A stretch of 64,000 nt of DNA from Betaproteobacteria bacterium (GTDB lineage Bacteria > Pseudomonadota > Gammaproteobacteria > Burkholderiales > SG8-39). Both the position numbers and the translations under genes were made by a program. Positions within the stretch are counted from its first letter, which is position 1. Each line of letters starts with the position of its first letter. Below, in pieces: positions 26,340 to 34,453 of the stretch. The notes below the pieces were generated by a model, which ran no database searches, had not been told where the DNA came from, and worked only from the letters and a program-made list of their open reading frames with translations. The stretch lies in NCBI GenBank assembly GCA_016195915.1, contig JACPYS010000061.1, forward strand, positions 1-64,000, written 5' to 3'.

Positions 26340-28637
26340 CTAGTCGGCACTGCGCTTCTGCGCCGCTGCAGCGGCCAGCGCGTGCTCGGCTCCGGCTTGC
26401 GCATCGACCTCGGCAAGCGCCTGCTCCGTGGCCTGCGTCGCCTGCTGTGCCGCGCTCGCCGCGTCCTCCTCGGCCTTCGCGCGCTCCTCGGCCAATCGAG
26501 TGGCCGTGGACTCCTCCACGAGACGATTTCTCGCAGCCTCGAGCGCTTGCGTTTCGCTCGCCGACCGCTCTCGAGCCAGCATCAGGGCCGAGCGCTCGGC
26601 GGCAATTTTCCTTGCCGCCGCGGCGCTCAGATCACGCTCGACCTTGAGGCGAACCTGCATGTCGGCAATCGCTTTCTTGTCAGCGCGCACCCGCGCATCC
26701 GCCGCCTCCGCATCCTTCTCCGCCATTGCGGCTTCGGCATCGGCCTCCAGGCGTCTTTCAACAGCCGCCTTCGCCGCCGTTTCATCCGCTGCCCGTTGTT
26801 TCGCCGCCGCGGATTTCTGTTGCTCGGCCGCCGCAACCGCCTCCGCCGCCTTCGCCGCCGCCTCCTCGGCCGTGCGCTTCTCGCCCGCCGCCGCCGCCAG
26901 CGACTGCTCGGCCTTCGCACGCGCCTCGGCCTCGGCGAGCAACTGCTCCTGGGCTTGCGCCGCCTGCTGCGCCAGCTTCGCCGCGTCCTCCTCGACCTTG
27001 ACGCGCTCCAGAGCAACGCGGGTCGCATCGGCCTCGTCGACGCTACGCTTGCGCGCAATCTCCAGCGCCTCGGTTTCGCGCGCCGCGATGTCCGCGGCAG
27101 TCTTCGCCAGAGCTTCCTCCGCTTGCTTCCTTTGCGCCACGGCGGCCGCGAGCGTCTGCTCCGCCGCGACGCGAGCCTCTGCTTCGGCGAGGGCCTGCGC
27201 CTTGACGCGTTCCGCCTGCCGCGCAATGTCCGCCGCGTCCTGCTCCGCTTTGGCGCGCTCCTGCGCGGCGCGCACTGCCGCCGCCTCTTCGGCAATGCGG
27301 CGCCTGTTGAGCCCCAACGCTTCGGCTTCGCGAGCGCCCGCGTCCTCCGCACGTTTGCGCGCCGCATGCTGCGTAGAGACGTCCTTCACGGCCGCGGCAG
27401 CCAGGTCGCGCTCCACCTTGAGGCGCGCCTGCGCGCCGGCAAGCACACCGGCGCGCGCCTCATCGGCTTCTCGCATGCCCTGGACCGCGATCGCCTCGGC
27501 CGCTTCGTTTTCCGCGGAGGCGATCGCGGGCGCGACCGGCGCGTCCCGGGCCGGCGCCTGCGGCGGCGGCGCGGCGAGGAAGTCGAGGTCCAGCATGTCG
27601 CCGAGCGCGTCCGCATAGGTTTCCCGAACCTTGCGGAAAGCCGGCAGCGCCTTGCGGAACGCCTCGATCACCTGGGGATCGAACTGCTTGCCGGAGCCCC
27701 GCACGATCTCGCCGACCGCGAGTTCGAGCGGCATTGGCTCGTGGTGGAACTGCGTCGCCGTCATGCCTTCGAAGGCGTCGACCACCGCCATGATGCGCCC
27801 GGGCCAGGGAATCTCGCTGCCACCGATTCCGGAAGGGTAGCCGGTGCCATCCCAGCGTTCGTGATGGGTCAGCGCAAGGGTGCGTGCAAGCTTGAGCAGC
27901 GGGTCGTCGTGCTCGCCGATGATCTCGGCCCCGATCTCCGGATGGCGTTGCATCTGCACGCGCTCCGGCGCAGTCAGCCTCTCGGACTTGCGCAGGATCT
28001 GCGCCGGCACGCCGATCTTGCCGATGTCGTGCAGCGGCGCCGCCTTCATGATGAGATCGCAAAGCGCCGGCTTGGCGCCCATCGCCTCCGCCAGATGCCT
28101 GGCGTAATGCCCCAGGCGCACGACCCGGTTTCCTACGGCCGTGGTCTCGTGATATTCCATCGCCCGCCCCAGCCTGCGGATGAGCTGCAGGCGCGTTTGC
28201 TCGAGCTGCGTGGTGCGCACGCGGATCAGTTCGTCCTGCTGGCCGCGGCGCGTGATCAGCTCGACGTGGGCGCGGATGCGCGCCGCGAGCACCGGCGAGT
28301 TGATCGGCTTGGCGAAATAGTCGATGGCGCCAAGTTGAAATCCCTGCACCACGTCCTGCGCCTCATTGCGCTGGGTAAGGAAGATCACGGGTACATCGGC
28401 CAGCGCTGGGCTCGCCTTGACGGCACGGCACACGTCGTAGCCGCTGGTGCCCGGCATCTCGACGTCGAGCAGGATCAGGTCCGGCCGGGGTTTTTCGAAC
28501 GCGACGCGCAGTGCGGAGCGGCCATCCGTGGCGCGCCTGACGTTGTATGCCCGGCCCAGAGTGAGCTCGAGCAGCTCGAGGATATCCTCCGAGTCGTCGA
28601 CGATCAGGATCGTGAACTTGCCAGCGGGGTCGGCCAT
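26340..28637 (-). CDS. Response regulator with HD-GYP c-di-GMP phosphodiesterase domain and repetitive coiled coil (interrupted)
   Basis: 765 aa from the ATG at 28637, where the receiver domain begins; an upstream extension is Arg/Cys-rich junk. Receiver domain 1-120: acidic pair Asp14/Asp15, phospho-acceptor Asp58 and Lys110. HD-GYP domain about 150-340: His203-Asp204 in HDIGKIGVP, His232, HHERWDGTGYP with His258, His259 and Asp263. This should hydrolyse c-di-GMP under a histidine kinase. From about 400 on it is a tandem-repeat Ala/Glu/Arg coiled coil with units starting RLKVERDLAAAA. Translation stops at a TAG that replaces a Glu codon of the repeat. Enzymatic part intact. Confidence 0.9.
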   Translation of the reverse strand: MADPAGKFTILIVDDSEDILELLELTLGRAYNVRRATDGRSALRVAFEKPRPDLILLDVEMPGTSGYDVCRAVKASPALADVPVIFLTQRNEAQDVVQGFQLGAIDYFAKPINSPVLAARIRAHVELITRRGQQDELIRVRTTQLEQTRLQLIRRLGRAMEYHETTAVGNRVVRLGHYARHLAEAMGAKPALCDLIMKAAPLHDIGKIGVPAQILRKSERLTAPERVQMQRHPEIGAEIIGEHDDPLLKLARTLALTHHERWDGTGYPSGIGGSEIPWPGRIMAVVDAFEGMTATQFHHEPMPLELAVGEIVRGSGKQFDPQVIEAFRKALPAFRKVRETYADALGDMLDLDFLAAPPPQAPARDAPVAPAIASAENEAAEAIAVQGMREADEARAGVLAGAQARLKVERDLAAAAVKDVSTQHAARKRAEDAGAREAEALGLNRRRIAEEAAAVRAAQERAKAEQDAADIARQAERVKAQALAEAEARVAAEQTLAAAVAQRKQAEEALAKTAADIAARETEALEIARKRSVDEADATRVALERVKVEEDAAKLAQQAAQAQEQLLAEAEARAKAEQSLAAAAGEKRTAEEAAAKAAEAVAAAEQQKSAAAKQRAADETAAKAAVERRLEADAEAAMAEKDAEAADARVRADKKAIADMQVRLKVERDLSAAAARKIAAERSALMLARERSASETQALEAARNRLVEESTATRLAEERAKAEEDAASAAQQATQATEQALAEVDAQAGAEHALAAAAAQKRSAD

Positions 28638-28707
28638 AAGGCCGCAGTGTACCGGGCATGCGCAGGGATTGTGCGGTGCGCGGCGCAGGCTCTGCGCCAA
28701 CCCCTGG

Positions 28708-30216
28708 TCAGGCGCGCAGCGCAACCGGCGCGAGCGGCGGATTCGAGAACTCCATCACGCCATCGTCGATCCTGCCGAAGCGCAGCGTCATGATGTCGAG
28801 CGCGTAGTTCTGGCGCAGTTTCCAGGGCGCCCTGGACCCCTGCTTCGGGAACTGCTCGAGCGTGCGCTGCACATAGCCCGATGAAAAATCGATCCAGGGT
28901 TCCTCCGCAAGCGAGGGGTCGGTGTTTCGCGGCGTGCATTGCGCCAGCCCGCGCTTTTTCATGTGCTTGAGCAGCCGGCACAGGTACTCGCAGCTCAGGT
29001 CGCATTTCAGCGTCCAGGACGCGTTGGTGTAGCCGAAGGACGAAGCCAGGTTGGGCACGCCGCTGTACATCAAGCCCTTGTAGTTGAATGTTCTGGCAAG
29101 ATCGACGCTCATGCCGTCGACGCTGAGTTGCATGCCACCCAGCACCTGCAGGTTCAATCCGGTCGCGGTGACGATCAGGTCGGCCTCGAGTTCCGCGCCC
29201 GATGCGAGCTGCAGGCCTTTTTCGGTAAAGGTTTCGATCCGGTCGGTGACCATCGATGCGCGCTTCGCCCTGATCGCCCGGAACAGATCGGCGTCGGGCG
29301 CGAGGCACAGGCGCTGCTCCCAGGGGTTGTAGCGCGGCGTGAAATGCCGGCCGACATCGTAGTCCGGCCCGAGGTAGGCCCGTACGCCACGCAGGATCAT
29401 CCGTCTCGCGCGCGCCGGGTTGCGCCGGCAGAGGTTGAAGAAGTACATCCCGAGCAACACCCGTTTCCAGCGCGTGATGCCGTAGGCGAGCATCGCGGGG
29501 AGATACCGCCGCAGCCGCTTCGCCATGCCGTCTTCGGAGGGTAGCGCGACGATATAGGTGGGTGAACGCTGCAGCATGGTCACGTGCGCCGCGGTCTTCG
29601 CCAGTTCCGGCACCAGTGTCACCGCCGTGGCGCCGCTGCCGATCACCACCACGCGTTTGCCGGCGTAGTCGATGTCTTCGGTCCACTTCTGCGGGTGCAC
29701 GATGCGTCCTGCGAAACGCTCCCTGCCGGGAAACTCGGGCGTATAGCCTTCGGCGTAGCTGTAGTAGCCGCCGCATACGAAGAGAAAGTCGCAGCTGATG
29801 CGCACCGGCTCGTTCGCGCTGCCGCGCTCCGCCTCGACCATCCACCGCGCCTCCGGCGTCGACCAGGATGCGCGCCTGACCTGGTGGCCGAAGCGGATCC
29901 TGCGGTCGATGCCGTTCTCTCGTGCCGTGTCCTGCACGTATTTCAGGATAGCCGGCCCGTCGGCGATGGCCTTCGCGTGTTCCCACGGGCGGAACGAGTA
30001 GCCGAGCGTGTACATGTCCGAATCGGAGCGGATACCCGGATAGCGGAACAGGTCCCAGGTGCCGCCGATGCGCTCGCGGCCCTCGAGGATGGCGTAGCTT
30101 CGATCGGGGCAACGGGTCTGCAGGTGGTAGCCCGCGCCGATGCCCGAAAGACCCGCGCCGACGATCAGCACGTCGAAATGTTCGATCGTCACGGTGACAG
30201 ACCGGCTGCGAAGCAT
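28708..30216 (-). CDS. Flavin-containing monooxygenase, Baeyer-Villiger type
   Basis: 502 aa. FAD-binding GAGLSGIGAG (Gly20-Gly25 region), GGTWDLFRYPGIRSDSDMYT, and the Baeyer-Villiger fingerprint FAGRIVHPQKW at residues 168-178. The NADPH-binding VVVIGSGATAVTL follows. Such enzymes insert oxygen next to ketones using NADPH and O2. No obvious operon partner; the HD-GYP gene lies downstream on the same strand 71 bases away. Substrate unknown, possibly a cyclic or aryl ketone. Confidence 0.92.
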   Translation of the reverse strand: MLRSRSVTVTIEHFDVLIVGAGLSGIGAGYHLQTRCPDRSYAILEGRERIGGTWDLFRYPGIRSDSDMYTLGYSFRPWEHAKAIADGPAILKYVQDTARENGIDRRIRFGHQVRRASWSTPEARWMVEAERGSANEPVRISCDFLFVCGGYYSYAEGYTPEFPGRERFAGRIVHPQKWTEDIDYAGKRVVVIGSGATAVTLVPELAKTAAHVTMLQRSPTYIVALPSEDGMAKRLRRYLPAMLAYGITRWKRVLLGMYFFNLCRRNPARARRMILRGVRAYLGPDYDVGRHFTPRYNPWEQRLCLAPDADLFRAIRAKRASMVTDRIETFTEKGLQLASGAELEADLIVTATGLNLQVLGGMQLSVDGMSVDLARTFNYKGLMYSGVPNLASSFGYTNASWTLKCDLSCEYLCRLLKHMKKRGLAQCTPRNTDPSLAEEPWIDFSSGYVQRTLEQFPKQGSRAPWKLRQNYALDIMTLRFGRIDDGVMEFSNPPLAPVALRA

Positions 30217-30286
30217 GGAGGGCGTTCGGCAGTAGCCATGTCGAACAATAACATCGGGGCGGCGCCGACCCTCGTATCACAGAACC

Positions 30287-30841
30287 TCAGGCAGCCTGGC
30301 ACTGCCGCCACTGTGTCTGCAGGCCAAGGCGCGCTACTTCGGCTTCAACGAACGCGAGGTCAACCGCAGATGCGGCGAGGATGAACCGGACGTCGCGCAC
30401 GTGTTTGTCCTGCCCGCCCTCGCGCAGATATTCGAGCTTGCGCAGGATCACGTACTCGGGGGGCGCGATCCAGGCACCGCTTTCCTCGAGGCTGATCCTG
30501 CGCCGATGCTCGAGCGCCCAAGCGTGCAACGGGTCGCGGGCGGCCAGATAGATGTCGGCCTTGAACTGGCTCGCATGATGAATCAAATTGAACATGCCGC
30601 GCGTATTGCGCGCCAGTTCGAGCCGCAGCGTTTCGTCGGGAGGGACGTAGTACGCCGCGTCGGGAAACGCCGATCGGAGCGCGGCGATATCCTGCATTCC
30701 AAGGAGCAGGACGACGTCGATGTCCGCGGTCAATCGCGGTTCGCCGTACACGCTCGCCGCGACCGATCCGGTAACGCAATAGGGTAGACCGAGACGCTCG
30801 AGCGGTTCGAGAAAGGGCGCAAGCAGGCTAGGTACCGGCAT
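30287..30841 (-). CDS. Nucleotidyltransferase-fold protein, probable toxin of a MenAT-like pair
   Basis: 184 aa. Nucleotidyltransferase core: CVTGSVAASVYGEPRLTADIDVVL, with the Gly-Ser and the Asp-x-Asp metal site (TADIDV) in the usual spacing. A later FKADIYLAARD gives the third acidic residue. The gene starts inside the end of a 65-aa gene resembling Rv0078B-type antitoxins. That is the arrangement of the mycobacterial MenT1 tRNA nucleotidyltransferase toxin. Toxin function is inferred; a metabolic or aminoglycoside role is less likely at this size. Confidence 0.75.
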   Translation of the reverse strand: MPVPSLLAPFLEPLERLGLPYCVTGSVAASVYGEPRLTADIDVVLLLGMQDIAALRSAFPDAAYYVPPDETLRLELARNTRGMFNLIHHASQFKADIYLAARDPLHAWALEHRRRISLEESGAWIAPPEYVILRKLEYLREGGQDKHVRDVRFILAASAVDLAFVEAEVARLGLQTQWRQCQAA

Positions 30842-31025
30842 ACAGCAGCGACCTGCGCGCTTCCCGCTCGAGGCGTTCCTCCGGCCAGTCCGGATGCGCG
30901 AGGCGCAGGCCCGCCACTTTCAGCCGGATCCCCGCGTCATAGAGATCGGCAACCATCTGCAGTTTTTGCGCGGGCGTCATGCGCCGGAATCCCTCGATCT
31001 GTACCGGGTGGATCGGCTCGTTCAC
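30828..31025 (-). CDS. Small protein, probable Rv0078B-type antitoxin
   Basis: 65 aa with a pattern typical of this family: MTPAQKLQMVADLYDAGIRL, then AGLRLAHPDWPEERLEREARR, predicted all-helical. It overlaps the nucleotidyltransferase gene by 14 bases and comes first in the operon, the normal order for antitoxins. The start at 31025 lies nine bases past the MFS gene stop. Family assignment is from memory of the motif and should be checked. Confidence 0.7.
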   Translation of the reverse strand: MNEPIHPVQIEGFRRMTPAQKLQMVADLYDAGIRLKVAGLRLAHPDWPEERLEREARRSLLYAGT

Positions 31026-31033
31026 GTCGCTGA

Positions 31034-32332
31034 TTATCCTACACGCCGACCTGCGGACTGTTCAGCCCCCGGCGTTGCGCGCAGCCCCCGGTGCTCGCCG
31101 CGGAAGTGCAGAACCGCCAGGACCAGCGCCGCGGCCTGAAGCAAGGCGCAGAAGTAAAACGGCGCGCCGATGCGCCAGTCCCCCTTGGGCAGGTGCGACA
31201 CCATCGTCAGCAGCGGCGCGCCGATCGCCGGAGCGATCACGGCCATCAGGCTGTTGAGGCCGCCCACCGCGCCGAGCGCCTTCCCCTGGCTGCTCGCATC
31301 CGCGGCGCCGGAAATGATGCTCTGGATGGAAGCCGCTACGGTAGCGCCAAGCACGTTGACGAAGATGATCGCGAACATCATCCAGCCTTGCGTGGCGGCG
31401 CCCCACATCAGGTAGGCGAGTGTCGATGACACGAGACCGAGGACGGCGAGCCGCCGCGGGCTGAAGCGCTTGAGCAGGCGGCCGAGCAGAAGACCCTGCG
31501 TGATGGCAGACACGACGCCGACCGCCGCGAGCGACCAGCCGTTTTCCAGCGGCCCCCAGCCGAACTTGAAAGTCGTGTACAGCACCCAGCAGGTGTAGAG
31601 CACGAACTGCGCAAGCCCGCTGCACGCGATCACCGCGACCAGCCGCCCCGCGCCCTTCAGCCCGGCCAGCCCGCGCAGCGAACTGACCGGATTCGCGGTC
31701 TTCCAGTCAAATGCGCGCCTTCGCCCTGCCGGGAGCGACTCGGGGAGGACGAAACAGCCGTAGAGCAGGTTGAGCAGCGCCAGGCTGCCGGCAACGAAGA
31801 ACGGAAGGCGCAGGTCGATGGCGCCGAGCAGCCCGCCCATCACCGGCCCGAGGATGAAACCGACGCCGAACATCGCACCCAACAGGCCGAAACGCTTCGC
31901 CCGTTGCTCGGGCGGGGTGATATCCGCGACGTACGCGTTGGAGACCGACATGTTGGCCTGCATGGCGCCGCTGACCAGCCGGACGGTGATCAGCATCCAC
32001 AGGGCAGTGGCCAATGCGGTTGCGAGGAAGCTAAACGCCAGCCCGCAGAAGCCGAGCAGCAGAACCGGCCGGCGGCCGTGTCCGTCGGAGAGCGCACCGA
32101 GGATCGGCGACGCGAAAAAGTTCGCCAGGCCGAAGGTAAAGGTCACGACCCCGTACCAGAACGCCTGATCCGCCTGCGAACCGGTAAAGCTGCCTACGAG
32201 TGCCGGCAAAACGGGAATGATCAGACCGATCGACACCATGTCGATCAGTGTCGTCAACATGATGAACGGCATCGCCGCCTCGCGGTCGCGGCGCGGAAAG
32301 AAGAGCTTGAAGCGGGATCCGGGTCGGCTCAT
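31034..32332 (-). CDS. MFS drug exporter, TetA-like (DHA1 family)
   Basis: 432 aa, 12 predicted membrane helices. Motif A between helices 2 and 3 reads GALSDGHGRRPVLL, and motif C-like sequences (GVGFILGPVMGGLLGAI) mark an antiporter. The opening PFIMLTTLIDMVSIGLIIPVLPAL is typical of TetA-type exporters. It probably exports a drug or metabolite by proton exchange. No TetR regulator is adjacent, so tetracycline resistance cannot be claimed. Confidence 0.9.
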   Translation of the reverse strand: MSRPGSRFKLFFPRRDREAAMPFIMLTTLIDMVSIGLIIPVLPALVGSFTGSQADQAFWYGVVTFTFGLANFFASPILGALSDGHGRRPVLLLGFCGLAFSFLATALATALWMLITVRLVSGAMQANMSVSNAYVADITPPEQRAKRFGLLGAMFGVGFILGPVMGGLLGAIDLRLPFFVAGSLALLNLLYGCFVLPESLPAGRRRAFDWKTANPVSSLRGLAGLKGAGRLVAVIACSGLAQFVLYTCWVLYTTFKFGWGPLENGWSLAAVGVVSAITQGLLLGRLLKRFSPRRLAVLGLVSSTLAYLMWGAATQGWMMFAIIFVNVLGATVAASIQSIISGAADASSQGKALGAVGGLNSLMAVIAPAIGAPLLTMVSHLPKGDWRIGAPFYFCALLQAAALVLAVLHFRGEHRGLRATPGAEQSAGRRVG

Positions 32333-32381
32333 GCCCGAACGGTATCAGAGCCCGGGTCGTCTCGATGCCCTTCGTGCAACG

Positions 32382-32630
32382 CTAATAGTGCGGTGGAACC
32401 TCATCGCCCGGGCTGCCGGGCTCCGCAGGACCGGAGGTCTCGATCGTTTCGCGCAGCGCGTGCAGCTCCTGCTGCAGCCGATCGCACTGTTGCTGCTGGC
32501 GGTAGACCGTGCGGTTCAACTCCTCGAGCAGGTCTTCGGCGAAGCTCAGTTTCGCCTCGATCTCCGCGAGACGAGACTCTATCGATTGAATGTTTTCCAC
32601 AGGCATCGATTCTAGCTTTGCCAATGCCAT
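32382..32630 (-). CDS. slyX: SlyX family protein
   Basis: 82 aa, a short coiled coil: IESRLAEIEAKLSFAEDLLEELN, then RQQQQCDRLQQELHAL, and a Pro-rich tail ending DEVPPHY, the SlyX C-terminal pattern. The ATG at residue 9 (MPVENIQ) is an alternative start. Function unknown in any organism. Downstream of the PIN/AbrB genes on the same strand. Confidence 0.9.
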   Translation of the reverse strand: MALAKLESMPVENIQSIESRLAEIEAKLSFAEDLLEELNRTVYRQQQQCDRLQQELHALRETIETSGPAEPGSPGDEVPPHY

Positions 32631-32666
32631 GATGAAATGATAAAAGTCTCGCTCGCTCGTGCGGAG

Positions 32667-32855
32667 TCAGACAGTTGAATCCAGATATTCGCCTTCAGAC
32701 GCAGCCTCGATCGACGCCTTCTGGTTGATACGCCCAAAAACCATCTTGCGATACCCGTGGTCGGCTAGCAGCTGTTCAAGTTGGCGCGCCAAGACCAGCG
32801 AAGGGGTAGTCATCAAACGGCTGAGGATCGATTGAACGCTTTCGGGTATTTCCAT
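32667..32855 (-). CDS. Small hypothetical protein, third gene of a PIN toxin operon
   Basis: 62 aa from the ATG at 32855, which has a purine-rich AGGGGGC just upstream; a TTG at 32876 would overlap the toxin stop. Predicted helical (IPESVQSILSRLMTTPSL, LARQLEQLLADHGYR). No family recognised. It follows the PIN toxin gene closely, so it may be a third partner of the module or a passenger. Confidence 0.5.
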   Translation of the reverse strand: MEIPESVQSILSRLMTTPSLVLARQLEQLLADHGYRKMVFGRINQKASIEAASEGEYLDSTV

Positions 32856-32872
32856 GTTGCCCCCTAACACGA

Positions 32873-33283
32873 TCAAAGCCAGCGAATACTGACCTCTCCC
32901 TCGACCTGTTCGAATTCCTTGTCTCCGGTGAGTAGGTCGGACTTACGGTCCTTCGCGAGCGCCGCGGCAAAGCAATCTGCGTAGGACATTCTGTAGCGCG
33001 CCTTGAATGTTCCGGCCAACCGAGTGAGCAGCCAATCCGCTTCGATCAACTCGATCCCAAGACCGTTCAGATCGGCCAAGGCGCTGTCCGCTTTCGCCTC
33101 GGAGAACTCTCGGGCGAGGATGTACCAGACCTCACCCGCGTTGACGACCGACATGAACATCGGAACGCGGTTTTCATGAGCATTTGCGATCAAATCAGCA
33201 ATCTCGTGAGCAGACGATTCGTCGCCGAGATATGCCAGCACCGCCCACGAATCGAGCACCAGCGTCTTTGGCTTCCGCGGCAT
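32873..33283 (-). CDS. vapC: PIN-domain ribonuclease toxin (VapC family)
   Basis: 136 aa. PIN acidic residues: LVLDSWAVLAYL with the first Asp (Asp11), NAGEVWYIL with Glu, MSYADCFAAALA with Asp, and LLTGDKEFEQVE. The start overlaps the stop of the AbrB-type antitoxin gene by one base. Different lineage from the other PIN toxins in the window. Confidence 0.92.
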   Translation of the reverse strand: MPRKPKTLVLDSWAVLAYLGDESSAHEIADLIANAHENRVPMFMSVVNAGEVWYILAREFSEAKADSALADLNGLGIELIEADWLLTRLAGTFKARYRMSYADCFAAALAKDRKSDLLTGDKEFEQVEGEVSIRWL

Positions 33284-33513
33284 CAGAGTTCCTTTTCGCG
33301 CTTTTTCTCCGCAGCCAACGCCGTCAACAGTCCTTTCCCTTTGTATTTTCCGCGCAGATTGTGAATGTAGTCCCGGGTGACCGGCGTCAAGATAATGCGA
33401 TGCGCCTGTTCGTCGACATCCACCTGCACGCGCGTGCCTTCCTTGATTCCAAACCTGCGTCGGATCTTGGAGGGAATTACAATCTGACCCTTTACTGTCA
33501 TGTAGGAATCCAT
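33283..33513 (-). CDS. vapB: AbrB/MazE-type antitoxin
   Basis: 76 aa. SpoVT/AbrB DNA-binding fold: VKGQIVIPSKIRRRFGIKEG followed by VQVDVDEQAHRIILTPV. The charged tail (KGLLTALAAEKKREKEL) is the likely toxin-binding part. ATG at 33513 with AGGGAG upstream and a promoter with overlapping palindrome directly before it. Confidence 0.92.
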   Translation of the reverse strand: MDSYMTVKGQIVIPSKIRRRFGIKEGTRVQVDVDEQAHRIILTPVTRDYIHNLRGKYKGKGLLTALAAEKKREKEL

Positions 33514-33526
33514 GAAAGCTCCCTAG

Positions 33527-33547
33527 ATTATAGTAGACGTATTACGT
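33527..33547 (-). promoter_or_regulatory. Promoter -10 box and palindromic operator of the AbrB/PIN operon
   Basis: On the minus strand a perfect TATAAT lies at 33532-33527, 14 bases before the ATG. Immediately upstream is the pseudo-palindrome ACGTAATACGT (33547-33537), flanked by AGA and TCT. Overlap of a palindrome with the -10 region fits autorepression by the AbrB-type antitoxin. The untranslated leader would be very short. Confidence 0.55.
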
Positions 33548-33646
33548 TCTAATTAATGTAAGCCATTTTCTCTTTATACCACTTTTTTGTAAGAAGGCAA
33601 CATCGGCTCGACGCCGTTGGGCTAAATTAGCTAACAGGAGATACCG

Positions 33647-34348
33647 ATGGCGACATTCCTGGTAGCACACGGCGCCTGGTCGGCCGGCTGGGCGTGGAAG
33701 AAGATGCGGCCGCTGCTTCGCGCGCGGGGACACGAGATGTTCACGCCGACGCATACCGGACTCGGCGAGCGCGCGCATCTCGCCGCGCCCGGAATCGACC
33801 TCGAGACCCACGTCGCGGACATCCTCGGCGTGCTCGAGTTCGAGGACCTGCGCGATGTCATTCTCATCGGACACAGCTACGGCGGCATGGTCGCTACGGG
33901 TGTCGCGGACCGGGCGCGCGGGCGCATCGCAAAGCTCGTCTATCTGGACGCGTTCGCGCCGCGCGATGGCGAGAGCCTGTTCGATCTCACGCCCGACCGG
34001 GGGCAGAGCATGCGCGAGGCCGCGCGCAGCGGCGGCGACGGCTGGAAAATGCCGCCAAACCCGATGCCGCCGGACACACCCGAGATCGACAAGGCGTGGG
34101 CAATGCCGCGGCGCATGCCACAGCCGCTCAAGACCTTCGAGCAGAAGCTGCGGTTCAAGAATGGCGAGGTGACGCTGCCGCGGCATTACATTTATTGCAG
34201 ACTTTGCCCGCCCGGCGACATCTTCCGGCAGTTCTACGAGCGTGCGAAGCGTGACGGCTGGGGAGCACACGAGATAGAGGCGAGCCACAATCCGAACATT
34301 ACGTCGCCGGAGGTGCTCACTCAATTGCTGGACGCGATTGGGCGCTGA
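33647..34348 (+). CDS. Alpha/beta hydrolase (salicylate-esterase/MES-like)
   Basis: 233 aa. Oxyanion stretch VAHGAWSAGWAWKKM, nucleophile elbow GHSYGGMVATG with catalytic Ser, Asp in YLDAFAPRDGES, and His in EASHNPNITSPEVL. The family includes plant methylesterases and bacterial homologues acting on small aromatic esters. Start after CAGGAGATACCG. No operon partner; substrate unknown. Confidence 0.9.
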   Translation: MATFLVAHGAWSAGWAWKKMRPLLRARGHEMFTPTHTGLGERAHLAAPGIDLETHVADILGVLEFEDLRDVILIGHSYGGMVATGVADRARGRIAKLVYLDAFAPRDGESLFDLTPDRGQSMREAARSGGDGWKMPPNPMPPDTPEIDKAWAMPRRMPQPLKTFEQKLRFKNGEVTLPRHYIYCRLCPPGDIFRQFYERAKRDGWGAHEIEASHNPNITSPEVLTQLLDAIGR

Positions 34349-34453
34349 TGCCTGCGATCGGCCGGGAGCCGCCACTGGCACTGGTGTCCCGGCCGGAGCA
34401 TCGGGTAGCTGTAATATCCGCCAACCTACCGGTTCGGGGACGGCCCAACACCC

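Noticed and set aside
25416-28793. A 1125-codon open frame on the plus strand opposite the coiled-coil/HD-GYP gene
   Set aside because: It is the mirror of a GC-rich Ala/Glu/Arg repeat: Leu/Arg-rich composition, no domain, no start signal. The minus strand carries all family motifs.
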